Shown here: positions 18,369-28,187 of the stretch, in pieces
Position numbering within the stretch: the stretch's first letter is position 1
Layout: each line of letters starts with the position of its first letter
NCBI RefSeq assembly: GCF_010119545.1
Contig: NZ_JAAEAA010000018.1
Coordinates: 1 to 64,000 of the forward strand
Direction: 5' to 3'
Length of the DNA stretch: 64,000 nt
Origin: Pontibacter fetidus
Lineage (GTDB): Bacteria; Bacteroidota; Bacteroidia; Cytophagales; Hymenobacteraceae
Translations under genes and position numbers: made by a program
The notes under the pieces: model-generated
What the model saw: only the letters and a program-made list of their open reading frames with translations
Databases searched by the model: none
What the model was told of the DNA's origin: nothing

Positions 18369-21332
18369 TTAATAGCCAAACAGTTCTTTTAACGTCAGCT
18401 GTTTCACTTTGCCATACTTCTCCAGTTCTTTAAAGTTCAGCTTGTCTTTAGAGCCAATTACAAGTATAGTTTGCGGCTGGCCTTTCACGAACTGCTGCTG
18501 GAACGCTTTGATCTGGTCCAGTGTCAGAGCATCTAGGCTTTCGTAAATATCGCGGCGGATATCGTGGTTGATGCCCAATTTGCGCGCCTGCTCATAGTTC
18601 ATCAAAATACCCACTTTGTTAATGCGCTCCGTAGCGATGCTGTTTCTAACAGATGCTTTGGCGTTTGTAAAGTTGGTTTCAGCTACTGGCAAGTCGGTTA
18701 ATAATTCCTGCATACCGGCCATGGCTTCCGGTAACTTATCAGACTGCGTACCGATGTAAGACATGATATAGTTGGCGCGGTCTTTCTTGCTGGCACTGCT
18801 GAAACGGGAGCTGGCAGAATAAGCTAAGGCACGCGACTCTCGCAGTTCCTGGAACACAATAGCACCCATACCACCATCAAAATACTCGTTATACAAACGT
18901 ACAGTCGGCACCAGTTTCGGATCGTAGTTAAACGACTTGGTAAGGAACATAAGCTCGGCTTGTACCATATCGTAGTTCGTCCAGTATACCTGGCTCTTGC
19001 TGATGTCCTGCTCTTTAAAGGCTTTTTCAGCCGGAACCGGTTTAAGCGCAACTGGTACAATGTGGCCTTCGTTTAGCGTAGCTGTGATAGCTGGCAACTG
19101 GCGTGGGCCATAGTATAGCACACGGTGCTGGTATGTCGGGATGCTCTTGATCAGGGCTGTCAACTCAGCTGGTTTTACTTTCTTCAGTTCCTGTTCGCTT
19201 AATATGTTCGTGAACGGGTTTTTAGGGCCATACTTCGCATAGTTCACCATCGCCACACTATGGATGATGTTCTTGTTCAGCTTGGCATCTTTACGATCTT
19301 TCAGGATACCGGCCACCATGTCATCCAACGCTTGTTTGTCAGCTTTTGGGTTCTGCAGCAGGCTCTCGAACAGGGCAAGTCCTTTCTCCAAATTCTCATC
19401 CAGACCAGATAGCGATACATAGATCTGATCCTGTCCAGACGAAACATCAAATGAGCATCCTATTTTAAAGAACTCTTTCTGCAATTCTTCAGCAGTATAC
19501 TTGTCAGTGCCCAGGTATTGCAGGTAGTTTACAGCCAGTCCCATTTTCAAGTCGTTGTTCGTGCCCATATCTAAAATATAGTACAGGTTAAACAGGCCGT
19601 TCTCTTTGTTCTGGGTAAAGTATACCGGAATATCAGACTTCAGTTTGCCTTGCTGTATATCCTTCTCATAATCCACAAAAGCAGGTTTTAGGTCAGATAC
19701 CGGCGTAGCAGCTACCAGTTTATAGTAGTCAGATTGTGCCTCACGGTTAGCTGGCACTGGCGTAATAGCAGGTTTTTCTACTTTCTGAGAAGTTGGGTCC
19801 TGGCCGGTGCGCTTGTAGATGATCGCGTAGTTGTTGCCATAGTAGCGGTTTGCTACATCCATAACATCCTGCTTCGTTATCTTCTCAAAATCCTTGTCCT
19901 GCTTCAGGTAGTCAGCCCAATCCTGGCGTGCAATAAAGGCATCTACAAAAGCAGTAGCACGGGCGGCGTTGCTTTCGTAAGCTTTCATCTGACTGATCTT
20001 GTTCTTGTTAACTATAGCCGGAATCAACCAATCATCGAACTGACCTTTTTTAACCAGTTCAATTTGCTGTAACAGTAAGTTTTTCACCTGGTCAAGGGTC
20101 TGGCCCTGGCGCGGGTTACCTGTCAGGAAGTGGGCAGAATAATCGTTGTAGATCTCGGCAAAAGAACCGGCTCCAAGGGCAGCCTGCTTCTGGTTAATGT
20201 TCAGGTCAATTAAACCCGCCTGACCATTTGAAAGTATCTGGTTGATCATGCGCAACACCAGCGCGTCTTTCGATTTAATGCCCGGGAAACGGTAAGCCAG
20301 TAACACGCTCTCAGCATCCGGGCCTATTACTTCCTTCACTATAGGTGCAGTAATTGGCTTTTCCTGTGGAGCTGTGTAAGCCGGTTCAGGCGCTTTCTTC
20401 CATCTGCTGAAGTGCTTGTCAATCGTTTTTATAGTTTCCTCAAAATCAAGGTCGCCGCTCATGGCAATAGCCATGTTGTTCGGCACGTAGTACTTGTCAA
20501 AATACTTCTTGATCTCGGTGATAGACGGGTTTTTAAGGTGCTCTACAGTTCCTATAGTTGTCTGGGTGCCGTACTGGTGTGTTGGGTAAAGTGCAGCAAA
20601 AGCGGCTTCAAAAACCTTGTTGTCGTCAGAGTCTAAAGAGCGGTTCTTTTCTTCGTAAACAGCTTCAAGTTCCGTGTGGAACAAACGCGGGATCATCACG
20701 CCTAAACGCTCTGATTCCAAAATGGCCCATTTCTCCAGTTGGTTGCTCGGGATGTCGCCGTAATAAATAGTTTGCTCTACCCAGGTGCTCGCGTTGGAGT
20801 TTTTCATACCCATGGCAGCTACCAGTTTATCATACTCATTTGGCACCGCATACTTCGCAGCAACACCCGAAATAGAATCTATCTGGTGGTAGGTTTTTTT
20901 GCGGATGGCTGGGTCCTTCTGAGTGCGGTACTGTTCATACAGCGCTTCTATCTTAGCTAGTTCAGCCTGCTCTTTTTCCCAATTTATAGTTCCGAGTTTG
21001 CTGGAGCCTTTAAACGCCATGTGCTCCAGGTAATGCGCTAAACCAGTTGCATCGGCCGGGTCGTTTTTAGAGCCAGCTCTTACGGCAATGTAGGTCTGTA
21101 TGCGCGGCGCATCTTTGTACTGCGTCAGGTATACTTTCAAGCCATTATCCAGGGTATAAATACGGGCATTCAGCGGGTCGTTGGGCGCAGTTTCGTATTT
21201 ATATTCTTTCTCGGTGGTAGCTACAGCAGCCGTGTCGGTGGCAGACTGGGTCTGGTAGGTCTCGTTTTTACATTGCGTAAATGTAAGGCCAAGCGCCACC
21301 AGGAAAAGCGATAATCCTTTTCTTGTGGTCAT
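18369..21332 (-). CDS. M16 family zinc metallopeptidase, lipoprotein
   Basis: A 987-residue two-lobed pitrilysin-type peptidase, attached by a lipobox (FTQC, Cys21). The inverted zinc motif HYLEH is at 100-104 in the N-terminal lobe, and further acidic residues lie in ELEAVYEEKNRS about 75 residues later. The C-terminal lobe has the R/Y region (ELRESRALAYSASSRF) used for substrate binding in the family. This is the full-length single-chain form, not the two-gene form. It probably degrades peptides in the periplasm. It lies downstream of dnaX on the same strand, but a 50-bp gap and unlike functions leave cotranscription open. Confidence 0.94.
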   Translation of the reverse strand: MTTRKGLSLFLVALGLTFTQCKNETYQTQSATDTAAVATTEKEYKYETAPNDPLNARIYTLDNGLKVYLTQYKDAPRIQTYIAVRAGSKNDPADATGLAHYLEHMAFKGSSKLGTINWEKEQAELAKIEALYEQYRTQKDPAIRKKTYHQIDSISGVAAKYAVPNEYDKLVAAMGMKNSNASTWVEQTIYYGDIPSNQLEKWAILESERLGVMIPRLFHTELEAVYEEKNRSLDSDDNKVFEAAFAALYPTHQYGTQTTIGTVEHLKNPSITEIKKYFDKYYVPNNMAIAMSGDLDFEETIKTIDKHFSRWKKAPEPAYTAPQEKPITAPIVKEVIGPDAESVLLAYRFPGIKSKDALVLRMINQILSNGQAGLIDLNINQKQAALGAGSFAEIYNDYSAHFLTGNPRQGQTLDQVKNLLLQQIELVKKGQFDDWLIPAIVNKNKISQMKAYESNAARATAFVDAFIARQDWADYLKQDKDFEKITKQDVMDVANRYYGNNYAIIYKRTGQDPTSQKVEKPAITPVPANREAQSDYYKLVAATPVSDLKPAFVDYEKDIQQGKLKSDIPVYFTQNKENGLFNLYYILDMGTNNDLKMGLAVNYLQYLGTDKYTAEELQKEFFKIGCSFDVSSGQDQIYVSLSGLDENLEKGLALFESLLQNPKADKQALDDMVAGILKDRKDAKLNKNIIHSVAMVNYAKYGPKNPFTNILSEQELKKVKPAELTALIKSIPTYQHRVLYYGPRQLPAITATLNEGHIVPVALKPVPAEKAFKEQDISKSQVYWTNYDMVQAELMFLTKSFNYDPKLVPTVRLYNEYFDGGMGAIVFQELRESRALAYSASSRFSSASKKDRANYIMSYIGTQSDKLPEAMAGMQELLTDLPVAETNFTNAKASVRNSIATERINKVGILMNYEQARKLGINHDIRRDIYESLDALTLDQIKAFQQQFVKGQPQTILVIGSKDKLNFKELEKYGKVKQLTLKELFGY

Positions 21333-21384
21333 AGTTTGTGTTAACGTGAGATTCTAACTGTAAAAGTATAGCCTCTTGCGGGGC

Positions 21385-23247
21385 TTAAAAGTCGGTATCT
21401 AACCCGAAACGCTGCTTTATGTCAACTATAACGGGGTACTTTTCTGCCATATAATTAAACTTGTCCTGTGATGTATACAGGCGCTTTTCATCCTGAACTT
21501 CCACTACTTCTGCCACCAGGTTTATGCTTCGGTTGCCCAGTTGTTGCCTTAACTCGGCAAGTATAGCCGGTCGCAGGGCCGAGAACTGGTCCATCATCAC
21601 GTGGTTATCGAGGTGCAGGGTTACTTCGTTCTGCTCGTTTACGTGGTACTGGCGGTTCAGGAGCGTATATTCCATCATGTTCTCTTCTTTCTTCCGGCGA
21701 AGTATAGCGTGCCACGCTGTTTTCAGTTTAGCCTGGTCTACAGCTACAAAAGCCCCATAATTTACTTCCTCAGCTTCTTCGGCAGCGGTAGTTATAGTTA
21801 TGGTAGCCTGTGCCTGTTGCTGTATGTCCTTCAGGCTCGGAATCTTGCTCAGCTTTTTGGGTGGCGGCATGCCGGGTCTAGCCCTGTCAGGTTCCGTTGC
21901 CGGAGGAGCTACCGGTTTAGGTGGTGCCAGATGTGCATCGGGCGTTACGACCTGCGGCTTAGGTGGTTGCTGTAATGCCTCAGATGGTATGCTTCCGGCC
22001 GGGCCGGGCTGTTGCAAACCTGCCGAAGGTATAGCTGCTGCCGGCTGTACCGGAGCAGCTGCAGTTATGGCACCAGTTGATGCGGTAGGGGCGGGTGCCG
22101 GCGCTGCTACCTTAGCTTTTTTTGATTCTGCTCCTTCCTGTGCAAAACTGAACGCTGCGTTTAAGTGCGCCATCTTCATCAGGCACAACTCTACATGCAG
22201 GCGCTGGTTTTTGCTGCTCTTATAGTGCATGTCGCAGGTGCTTACCAGGTTTAATCCTGAGAGCAGGAACGACACCGAAGATTTGGCTGACTGCTCCGCA
22301 TACCTGGCTTTAATGTTATCCGAAACTTCGAGTAACTGTATCGTTGCCTGGTCTTTGCAAACCAGTAAACTACGGAAGTGCTCACCTATACCTACCAAAA
22401 AGTTATGCGCATCAAATCCATTTTTCAGGATTTCATCAAACAACAGCAAAGCACCCGATAACTTCTGGTTCAGCAGGTCGTCGGTTAACCTGAAATAGTA
22501 ATCATAGTCCAGGATGTGCAGGTTCTCTACGGTTGCTTTGTAGGTTACATTGCTGCCTGAGAACGTTACCATCTGGTCGAAAATAGACAGGGCATCGCGC
22601 AGGGCTCCGTCTGCTTTTTGAGAGATCAAATGCAGGGCATCTGGCTCGGCCTGTATACTTTCTTTCTGAGCTATACTTTCCAAATGGCGAACCATGTCAT
22701 CTATCCTGATGCGGTTAAAATCGAAGATCTGGCAACGTGAAAGTATGGTCGGGATGATCTTGTGGCGCTCAGTGGTGGCAAGTATAAATATGGCGTACGA
22801 AGGTGGTTCTTCCAGGGTCTTCAGGAATGCGTTGAAGGCCTGGTTTGAGAGCATGTGCACCTCATCTATAATATAGATTTTATACTTACCGGTTTGTGGC
22901 GCATAACGCACCTGCTCTACCAGGTTTCGGATATCCTCTACAGAGTTGTTGGAAGCGGCATCGAGCTCATGGATGTTAAACGAGCTGTTGCTGTTAAAGC
23001 TACGACACGACTCGCACTCGTTACAGGCTTCGGTTTCCGGGGTTATGTTCTGGCAGTTAATGGTTTTTGCCAAAATACGGGCACAGGTAGTTTTACCCAC
23101 CCCACGTGGCCCGCAGAAAAGGAAAGCCTGCGCCAGGTGATGGCTACTGATAGCGTTTTTAAGGGTATTGGTTATATGGTGCTGCCCCACTACGCTGTCG
23201 AACGTGCTTGGGCGGTACTTACGCGCTGATACTACAAAATTTTCCAT
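21385..23247 (-). CDS. dnaX: DNA polymerase III subunits gamma/tau
   Basis: A clamp-loader ATPase of about 620 residues. The AAA+ core has Walker A GPRGVGKTT, a zinc module C-x-ECESC with an earlier NC, Walker B YIIDEVHML and sensor 1 (ILATTERHKI). A long Ala/Pro-rich linker (about 370-455) follows, then a C-terminal domain typical of the tau-type tail in Bacteroidota. I place the start at the ATG at 23247 (MENFVVSARKYRP); an upstream in-frame extension to 23265 adds six residues not found in the family. No slippery A-run signal for making a short gamma form was noticed. Confidence 0.96.
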   Translation of the reverse strand: MENFVVSARKYRPSTFDSVVGQHHITNTLKNAISSHHLAQAFLFCGPRGVGKTTCARILAKTINCQNITPETEACNECESCRSFNSNSSFNIHELDAASNNSVEDIRNLVEQVRYAPQTGKYKIYIIDEVHMLSNQAFNAFLKTLEEPPSYAIFILATTERHKIIPTILSRCQIFDFNRIRIDDMVRHLESIAQKESIQAEPDALHLISQKADGALRDALSIFDQMVTFSGSNVTYKATVENLHILDYDYYFRLTDDLLNQKLSGALLLFDEILKNGFDAHNFLVGIGEHFRSLLVCKDQATIQLLEVSDNIKARYAEQSAKSSVSFLLSGLNLVSTCDMHYKSSKNQRLHVELCLMKMAHLNAAFSFAQEGAESKKAKVAAPAPAPTASTGAITAAAPVQPAAAIPSAGLQQPGPAGSIPSEALQQPPKPQVVTPDAHLAPPKPVAPPATEPDRARPGMPPPKKLSKIPSLKDIQQQAQATITITTAAEEAEEVNYGAFVAVDQAKLKTAWHAILRRKKEENMMEYTLLNRQYHVNEQNEVTLHLDNHVMMDQFSALRPAILAELRQQLGNRSINLVAEVVEVQDEKRLYTSQDKFNYMAEKYPVIVDIKQRFGLDTDF

Positions 23248-23739
23248 TACTACAAAGATAATCAATCTAAACCTCAGATGCGACGGCTTTTTATCCAGCA
23301 GTTTTCCATAGGGTTATCCACGATTTATAGCTTCATAACATCAGATGTAGTAGGATAGGTTTAATGGTTTTTAATCCGGTTTTGTATTCCAAAGGATTAT
23401 ACACCAATGTAAAGTACAAGAATTCTATAGTTTAGTAGGAGGCGTTAATTGTACTTATTTAATGGAGTAGAAATAATTAACCAATTTTTAAAAGCAGGAA
23501 GTTAGTAAGTGTTTTATAACTTCGGTATTAGCCTTTTTTAGAGTTTAATATATTGCAAGGTGCTTATTTTTAAATATTTACATATTTAAAAATGATTTGT
23601 AATATATTTAAATAGATTTGATTTATAAAGGCTTTGGGTGTATTTTTTTAATGTATATCTGATTATCAATAAATTGTAATATAGTGCGTATTTGATTGAA
23701 TTATTTCCACAATCATTTTCACACTTTAACTTCAATTTT
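23248..23739. promoter_or_regulatory. A/T-rich divergent control region with a perfect 12-bp palindrome
   Basis: About 490 bp separate dnaX (minus) from the M36 peptidase gene (plus), with no supported gene. Positions 23566-23593 form a perfect inverted repeat (ATTTTTAAATAT / ATATTTAAAAAT, 4-base centre), about 150 bp upstream of the M36 start. It could be an operator or an intrinsically bent or unwinding segment. No clear Bacteroidota -33/-7 pair was assigned. Confidence 0.4.
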
Positions 23740-26700
23740 ATGGGCACACAATTACGCGGGTACACGCGGCTGGCTATGTTTATAGTTATGCTGTTCGTAA
23801 GTATGGCTTCCTACGCACAGGGCAGTAGTCAGGCCGGGAAAAAAGAAATTCCACAGGCAGTGCTGCTGCATCTCCAGAAGAACAAGCAGAAACTGGCTTT
23901 TACCGACCAGGATATTGCTGATTTGGAACTGAATAGTGAGTCGGATAGCAAGAAAAGTGGCATGAGGCACTATTACATCAGGCAGCTTTATCAGGGTGTT
24001 GAAATTTATGGTGCTATCACGACCGTTAGTACAAGTAAGGAAGGGGAAATAATAAATATGGGTAACCGCTTCCATAAAGAAATTGGCAAAAAGGCAAAGG
24101 GCCAGGCTAACCTGGATGCAGTAGGCGCTGTAGGTGCAGCCGCCAGGTACTTAGGTATTTCAGTTAAAGAATCCCTGAGTGTGCTGAAAAAAGGCCAGGG
24201 CAGAAACAAGGAAGTTACTTTCTCAAAAGGTGGTATTTCGCTGGAGCCAATCACTGCTAAACTGGTGTATCAGCCACTGGAGGATGGCAGCTTACAGCTT
24301 GCCTGGGAAGTATCTATTTACATGCTTGATGCCATGAACTATTGGGTACTGCGCTTAGATGCCGAAACCGGAAAAGTGCTGGATAAGGATAACCTGGTAG
24401 CGCACTGTAATTTTGAAAATGACGGACCGGGAGGCAGGGCGCTTCATGAAAGCCATATGCTTAATGCAAGCTCAGCACCATATGCACCAGAGTCAAAAAT
24501 CGCAGCCGCTACGCTTACTTCCAATTACTATAAAGTATACCCAATGCCCGCCGAGAGTCCTATCCATGGTAATCGGGTAGCTATCAGTAACACTACCGCA
24601 GACCCAATTGCATCGCCTGCCGGCTGGCATAGAGTAGGAACCACTACCTTTGCAACTACCAGAGGTAATAACGTTTTTGCTTACGAAGACCCGAATAATA
24701 CAGGCTATGTAGGTGCAGCTCAGGAAACATATGGCTATAGCCCGGATGGTACTTCTAACCTGGTGTTCGATTTCCCTATTGATTTTACAAAGCAACCAGT
24801 AGAATATAGAGATGCTGCCATTGCCAACCTTTTTTACTGGAATAACCTGGTACACGATGTTTGGTACCAATATGGTTTCGATGAGATCAGTGGAAACTTT
24901 CAGGCTGATAATTTTGGCAAAGGAGGTATAGGAGGTGACCATGTAATGGCAGAAGCGCAGGATAGCCGAAATATCTTAACAACAAGAAATAACGCAAACT
25001 TTGCCACAACACCGGAGGGCCAGCGACCTAGAATGCAGATGTATCTCTGGAGCGGCATCCCGGATCAGGATATGTTCAGAATTACTGCTCCGGCAGATAT
25101 TGCAGGTAGCTATACAGCAGTACAGGCAACATTTGGCCCAAGATTAAACTCAGCTCCGATTACCGGAAAACTAGTATTAGCTCAGGCAACGGATGCATGT
25201 GGTGCGTTGAATAACGCTGATGCTATAGCCGGCAATATAGCAGTATTGTACAGGGGTGGCTGCGAATTTGGTGTTAAAGTGTTAAATGCGCAAAATGCAG
25301 GAGCCAAAGCAGTAGTAGTTATAAATAATGCTGACGGCGCCCCAACAGCAATGGCGGTAGGAGCCACAAATCCAAACCTGATCACGATATCTTCTCTTAT
25401 GGTTACTAACGTAACCGGAGCCAACATCAGAGCATTGCTGGATGCAGGCCAGGAGGTTACAGTTGCCTTGAAAGACGATGGCTCAGGCCCTGAGTTTGAC
25501 GGTGACCTTGATAACGGTATTATAGTGCACGAATATGGTCATGGTATTTCAAACAAACTGACCGGAGGACCAGGTACTGTTAGCTGCCTGGGTAATGCCG
25601 AGCAAATGGGCGAAGGCTGGAGCGACTGGTTTGGCCTGATGATGACCATGAAGCCAGGGGATGTCAGCACGAACGCCAGAGGTATTGGAACCTACGCTTC
25701 TGGCCAGACAACTACAGGCAGAGGTATACGCCCTGCCCCTTACAGTACCGATTTTGCCGTGAACAACTTTACCTATGGCGCTACAAATAATACAGCTATC
25801 ACGCAGCCCCACGGTATAGGGTTTGTGTGGGCCACTATGTTATGGGATCTGACCTGGGCGATGATTGATACCTATGGCTACGACGAAGACCTGTATAAAG
25901 GTAACGGAGGAAATAACATGGCTATGCAACTGGTTATAGATGGCCTTAAATTACAGGAATGCAGACCAGGTTTTGTAAACGGGCGCGATGCTATACTTAA
26001 AGCTGACAGGATTAACTATGGCGGTGCAAACCAGGAACTGATATGGAAAGTATTTGCGAAGAGAGGATTAGGCTTTAGTGCATCGCAGGGCCTGAATACC
26101 AGCAGAATTGACCAGGTAGAAGCTTTTGATTTACCAGCTACCTATGAGTGCACTATACCGTTAACCGTAGGTGCTGTAGCTACCTCTAATGTATATACAG
26201 GCGGAGTAGTAACAAATCTATACTTAGGGTATGGCCCACAGAGTGTAAGGCTGCAGGCAAGCGGCGACGAAACAAATGCCTATACCTGGAGTGGCAACGG
26301 AGCAAACAGACTAAGCGCAACAAACATTGCAAACCCGGTATTTACGCCAACTGCGGCAGGTACCTATACTTTTACGGTTAAAGCCGTAAACAGTGCCTTC
26401 TGTACAAAGTATGCGACCATTACCATCAGAGTTATGGATGTGCGTTGCGGAGATAAGAAAAAGAAAGACAAAGTGATGGTTTGCCATAATGGAGTGTCGT
26501 TGTGTATCAATACTGTTGATGTGCAGAGCCACCTGAACCACGGCTGCAGACTAGGAGATTGCGCTACTAATGTGAGTGCCACAACGGATGCAGCTTCTGA
26601 ACTTAAGGTAGCAGCGGATGAAGAGTTTATACTTAGTTACCCGAACCCATTCTCTGAAAGCACTACCATCAGCTTTAAAGCCAGGGAATCGGGTCATACT

Positions 26701-26880
26701 GTACTTAAAGTATATGATATAACCGGGCGCGAAATAGAAACCCTGTTTAGTGGCGATGCCCAACGTGGTGTTACATACAACTATAACTTTAAGCCAGCTA
26801 ACAGAGAAAGCGGTGTGTATATCTACAAAATCATAAATGGAAATACGACGCGCTCTGGTACAATGCTGTTGATGAAATAA
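23740..26880 (+). CDS. Secreted M36 (fungalysin-type) metallopeptidase with T9SS sorting domain
   Basis: A protein of about 1046 residues from the ATG at 23740. In order it has a signal peptide (ending SYAQ), an FTP-type propeptide, the M36 catalytic domain split by an inserted PA domain (GAKAVVVINNADGAP region), and HEYGH at 597-601 with the third-ligand segment MGEGWSDWF. It continues with a PKD-like beta domain (NPVFTPTAAGTYTFTV), a short Cys/His segment (VMVCHNGVSLCINTV...HGC) and a type A T9SS sorting domain (YPNPFSESTTISF ... GVYIYKI). It should be exported through the outer membrane and released or anchored after cleavage of the tail. A 16-codon TTG-initiated extension is unlikely. Ends at a strong terminator. 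Confidence 0.95.
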   Translation: MGTQLRGYTRLAMFIVMLFVSMASYAQGSSQAGKKEIPQAVLLHLQKNKQKLAFTDQDIADLELNSESDSKKSGMRHYYIRQLYQGVEIYGAITTVSTSKEGEIINMGNRFHKEIGKKAKGQANLDAVGAVGAAARYLGISVKESLSVLKKGQGRNKEVTFSKGGISLEPITAKLVYQPLEDGSLQLAWEVSIYMLDAMNYWVLRLDAETGKVLDKDNLVAHCNFENDGPGGRALHESHMLNASSAPYAPESKIAAATLTSNYYKVYPMPAESPIHGNRVAISNTTADPIASPAGWHRVGTTTFATTRGNNVFAYEDPNNTGYVGAAQETYGYSPDGTSNLVFDFPIDFTKQPVEYRDAAIANLFYWNNLVHDVWYQYGFDEISGNFQADNFGKGGIGGDHVMAEAQDSRNILTTRNNANFATTPEGQRPRMQMYLWSGIPDQDMFRITAPADIAGSYTAVQATFGPRLNSAPITGKLVLAQATDACGALNNADAIAGNIAVLYRGGCEFGVKVLNAQNAGAKAVVVINNADGAPTAMAVGATNPNLITISSLMVTNVTGANIRALLDAGQEVTVALKDDGSGPEFDGDLDNGIIVHEYGHGISNKLTGGPGTVSCLGNAEQMGEGWSDWFGLMMTMKPGDVSTNARGIGTYASGQTTTGRGIRPAPYSTDFAVNNFTYGATNNTAITQPHGIGFVWATMLWDLTWAMIDTYGYDEDLYKGNGGNNMAMQLVIDGLKLQECRPGFVNGRDAILKADRINYGGANQELIWKVFAKRGLGFSASQGLNTSRIDQVEAFDLPATYECTIPLTVGAVATSNVYTGGVVTNLYLGYGPQSVRLQASGDETNAYTWSGNGANRLSATNIANPVFTPTAAGTYTFTVKAVNSAFCTKYATITIRVMDVRCGDKKKKDKVMVCHNGVSLCINTVDVQSHLNHGCRLGDCATNVSATTDAASELKVAADEEFILSYPNPFSESTTISFKARESGHTVLKVYDITGREIETLFSGDAQRGVTYNYNFKPANRESGVYIYKIINGNTTRSGTMLLMK

Positions 26881-26897
26881 CGAATAACCACCTTTTT

Positions 26898-26932
26898 AAA
26901 AGCCTGGCTGTGCAAGTTGCAGCCAGGCTTTT
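26898..26932. terminator. Bidirectional terminator between M36 peptidase and cfa
   Basis: Perfect 13-bp stem AAAAGCCTGGCTG / CAGCCAGGCTTTT with a 9-base loop, between convergent genes. Confidence 0.9.
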
Positions 26933-26947
26933 CTATTTCAGGGCTTG

Positions 26948-28069
26948 CTATCTTACAGCTTTATAACCACCCACCATTCCTTGCTTGGTAAGCACCAGTT
27001 GCCATAGTTGGTTACGGCGCGCCCTGAACGAACCTGCGCTGGATAGCAGGTAATACTTCCACATGCGGTAAAAACGGTCGCCATAATCGCCTTGCAGTTG
27101 CTCCCAGTTGCTGTTAAAATTTTGGAACCAGGCCATTAAAGTGGGGTCGTAGTACGGTCCGAAGTTGTGCCAGTCTTCTGCTACAAAAATTTGCTCCATG
27201 GCGCTGCCTAGTTGTTTAATGGAAGGTATCAGGCAGTTCGGGAAAATGTAGGTATTGGTAAACGGGTCGGCGGAGGTTTGCGAAAAGTTGTGCCCGATGG
27301 TATGCAACAGAAACAGGCCGTCATCTTTCAGGCAGCGGGCAGCGGTTTGCATAAAGGTGTGGTGGTTACGGTAGCCCACATGCTCAAACATCCCTACCGA
27401 TACCACATGGTCAAATTGTTCGTTTACGTCGCGGTAATCCTGCAGTCTTATTTCGATGGGCAAGCCTTTGCAAATTTCGCGGGCCAAGGCTGCCTGTTCT
27501 TCCGATACGGTTACGCCTACCACTTCAGCACCATAGTTTTCAGCAGCAAATCTGGCAAAACTGCCCCAGCCACAGCCAATATCCAACACGCGCTGGCCCG
27601 GTTGCAAGTATAGTTTCCGGCAAATCAGGTCGAGCTTGTTTTCCTGGGCTTGGTCCAAAGTATCAGCATTTCGCCAGTAGCCGCAACTATAGGTCATGCG
27701 CTTATCCAGCATCAGTTGGTATAGTTTATTGCCGATGTCGTAGTGGCGCTGCGCGTTACGGGTAGCTTTGCCTTTTGCCTGCATGTTCAGCAGTTTCGCC
27801 AGCAATACCTGTAACACCGATCGCCATCCCAACTTTGCTTTTTTGTAGAGATCAGCCCGCAGAACCTTAAACACAAACTGGTCTATACTTGCACAGTCCC
27901 ACCAGCCATCCATATAAGACTCGCCCAGGCCTAAGGTCCCTTCTGTAAGTATGCGCTTATAAAAACGGTCGTCGTGCACCTGCAGGTCCCAGGCGTCAGG
28001 GCCGTTTATTTTCACATCAGCTGTGGCTAAAATAGCTGCTACCTGCTGTTGCAGACTTTGTGCGCTCAT
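26948..28069 (-). CDS. cfa: Cyclopropane-fatty-acyl-phospholipid synthase
   Basis: A 373-residue SAM-dependent enzyme that adds a methylene bridge to unsaturated acyl chains of membrane phospholipids. The SAM motif is VLDIGCGWGSFARFAAENYG, and MTYSCGYW and the C-terminal FARTW-like region (NFGPYYDPTLMAWFQNF) fit the family. The N-terminal substrate domain (ILTEGTLGLGESYMDGWWDC) is present. Length is normal. It is convergent with the M36 gene and about 120 bp from the DUF3667 gene. Confidence 0.95.
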   Translation of the reverse strand: MSAQSLQQQVAAILATADVKINGPDAWDLQVHDDRFYKRILTEGTLGLGESYMDGWWDCASIDQFVFKVLRADLYKKAKLGWRSVLQVLLAKLLNMQAKGKATRNAQRHYDIGNKLYQLMLDKRMTYSCGYWRNADTLDQAQENKLDLICRKLYLQPGQRVLDIGCGWGSFARFAAENYGAEVVGVTVSEEQAALAREICKGLPIEIRLQDYRDVNEQFDHVVSVGMFEHVGYRNHHTFMQTAARCLKDDGLFLLHTIGHNFSQTSADPFTNTYIFPNCLIPSIKQLGSAMEQIFVAEDWHNFGPYYDPTLMAWFQNFNSNWEQLQGDYGDRFYRMWKYYLLSSAGSFRARRNQLWQLVLTKQGMVGGYKAVR

Positions 28070-28187
28070 AGTTCTATAGTTAAGTATAAGTTGTTGACAA
28101 CTATAAATTTATACTTTTAATAGATAGGAACGCGTGCTGCCTGTAATGGTTGAAAATAGAAGTCCCGGGGAAAAACTTCAGAACTTA

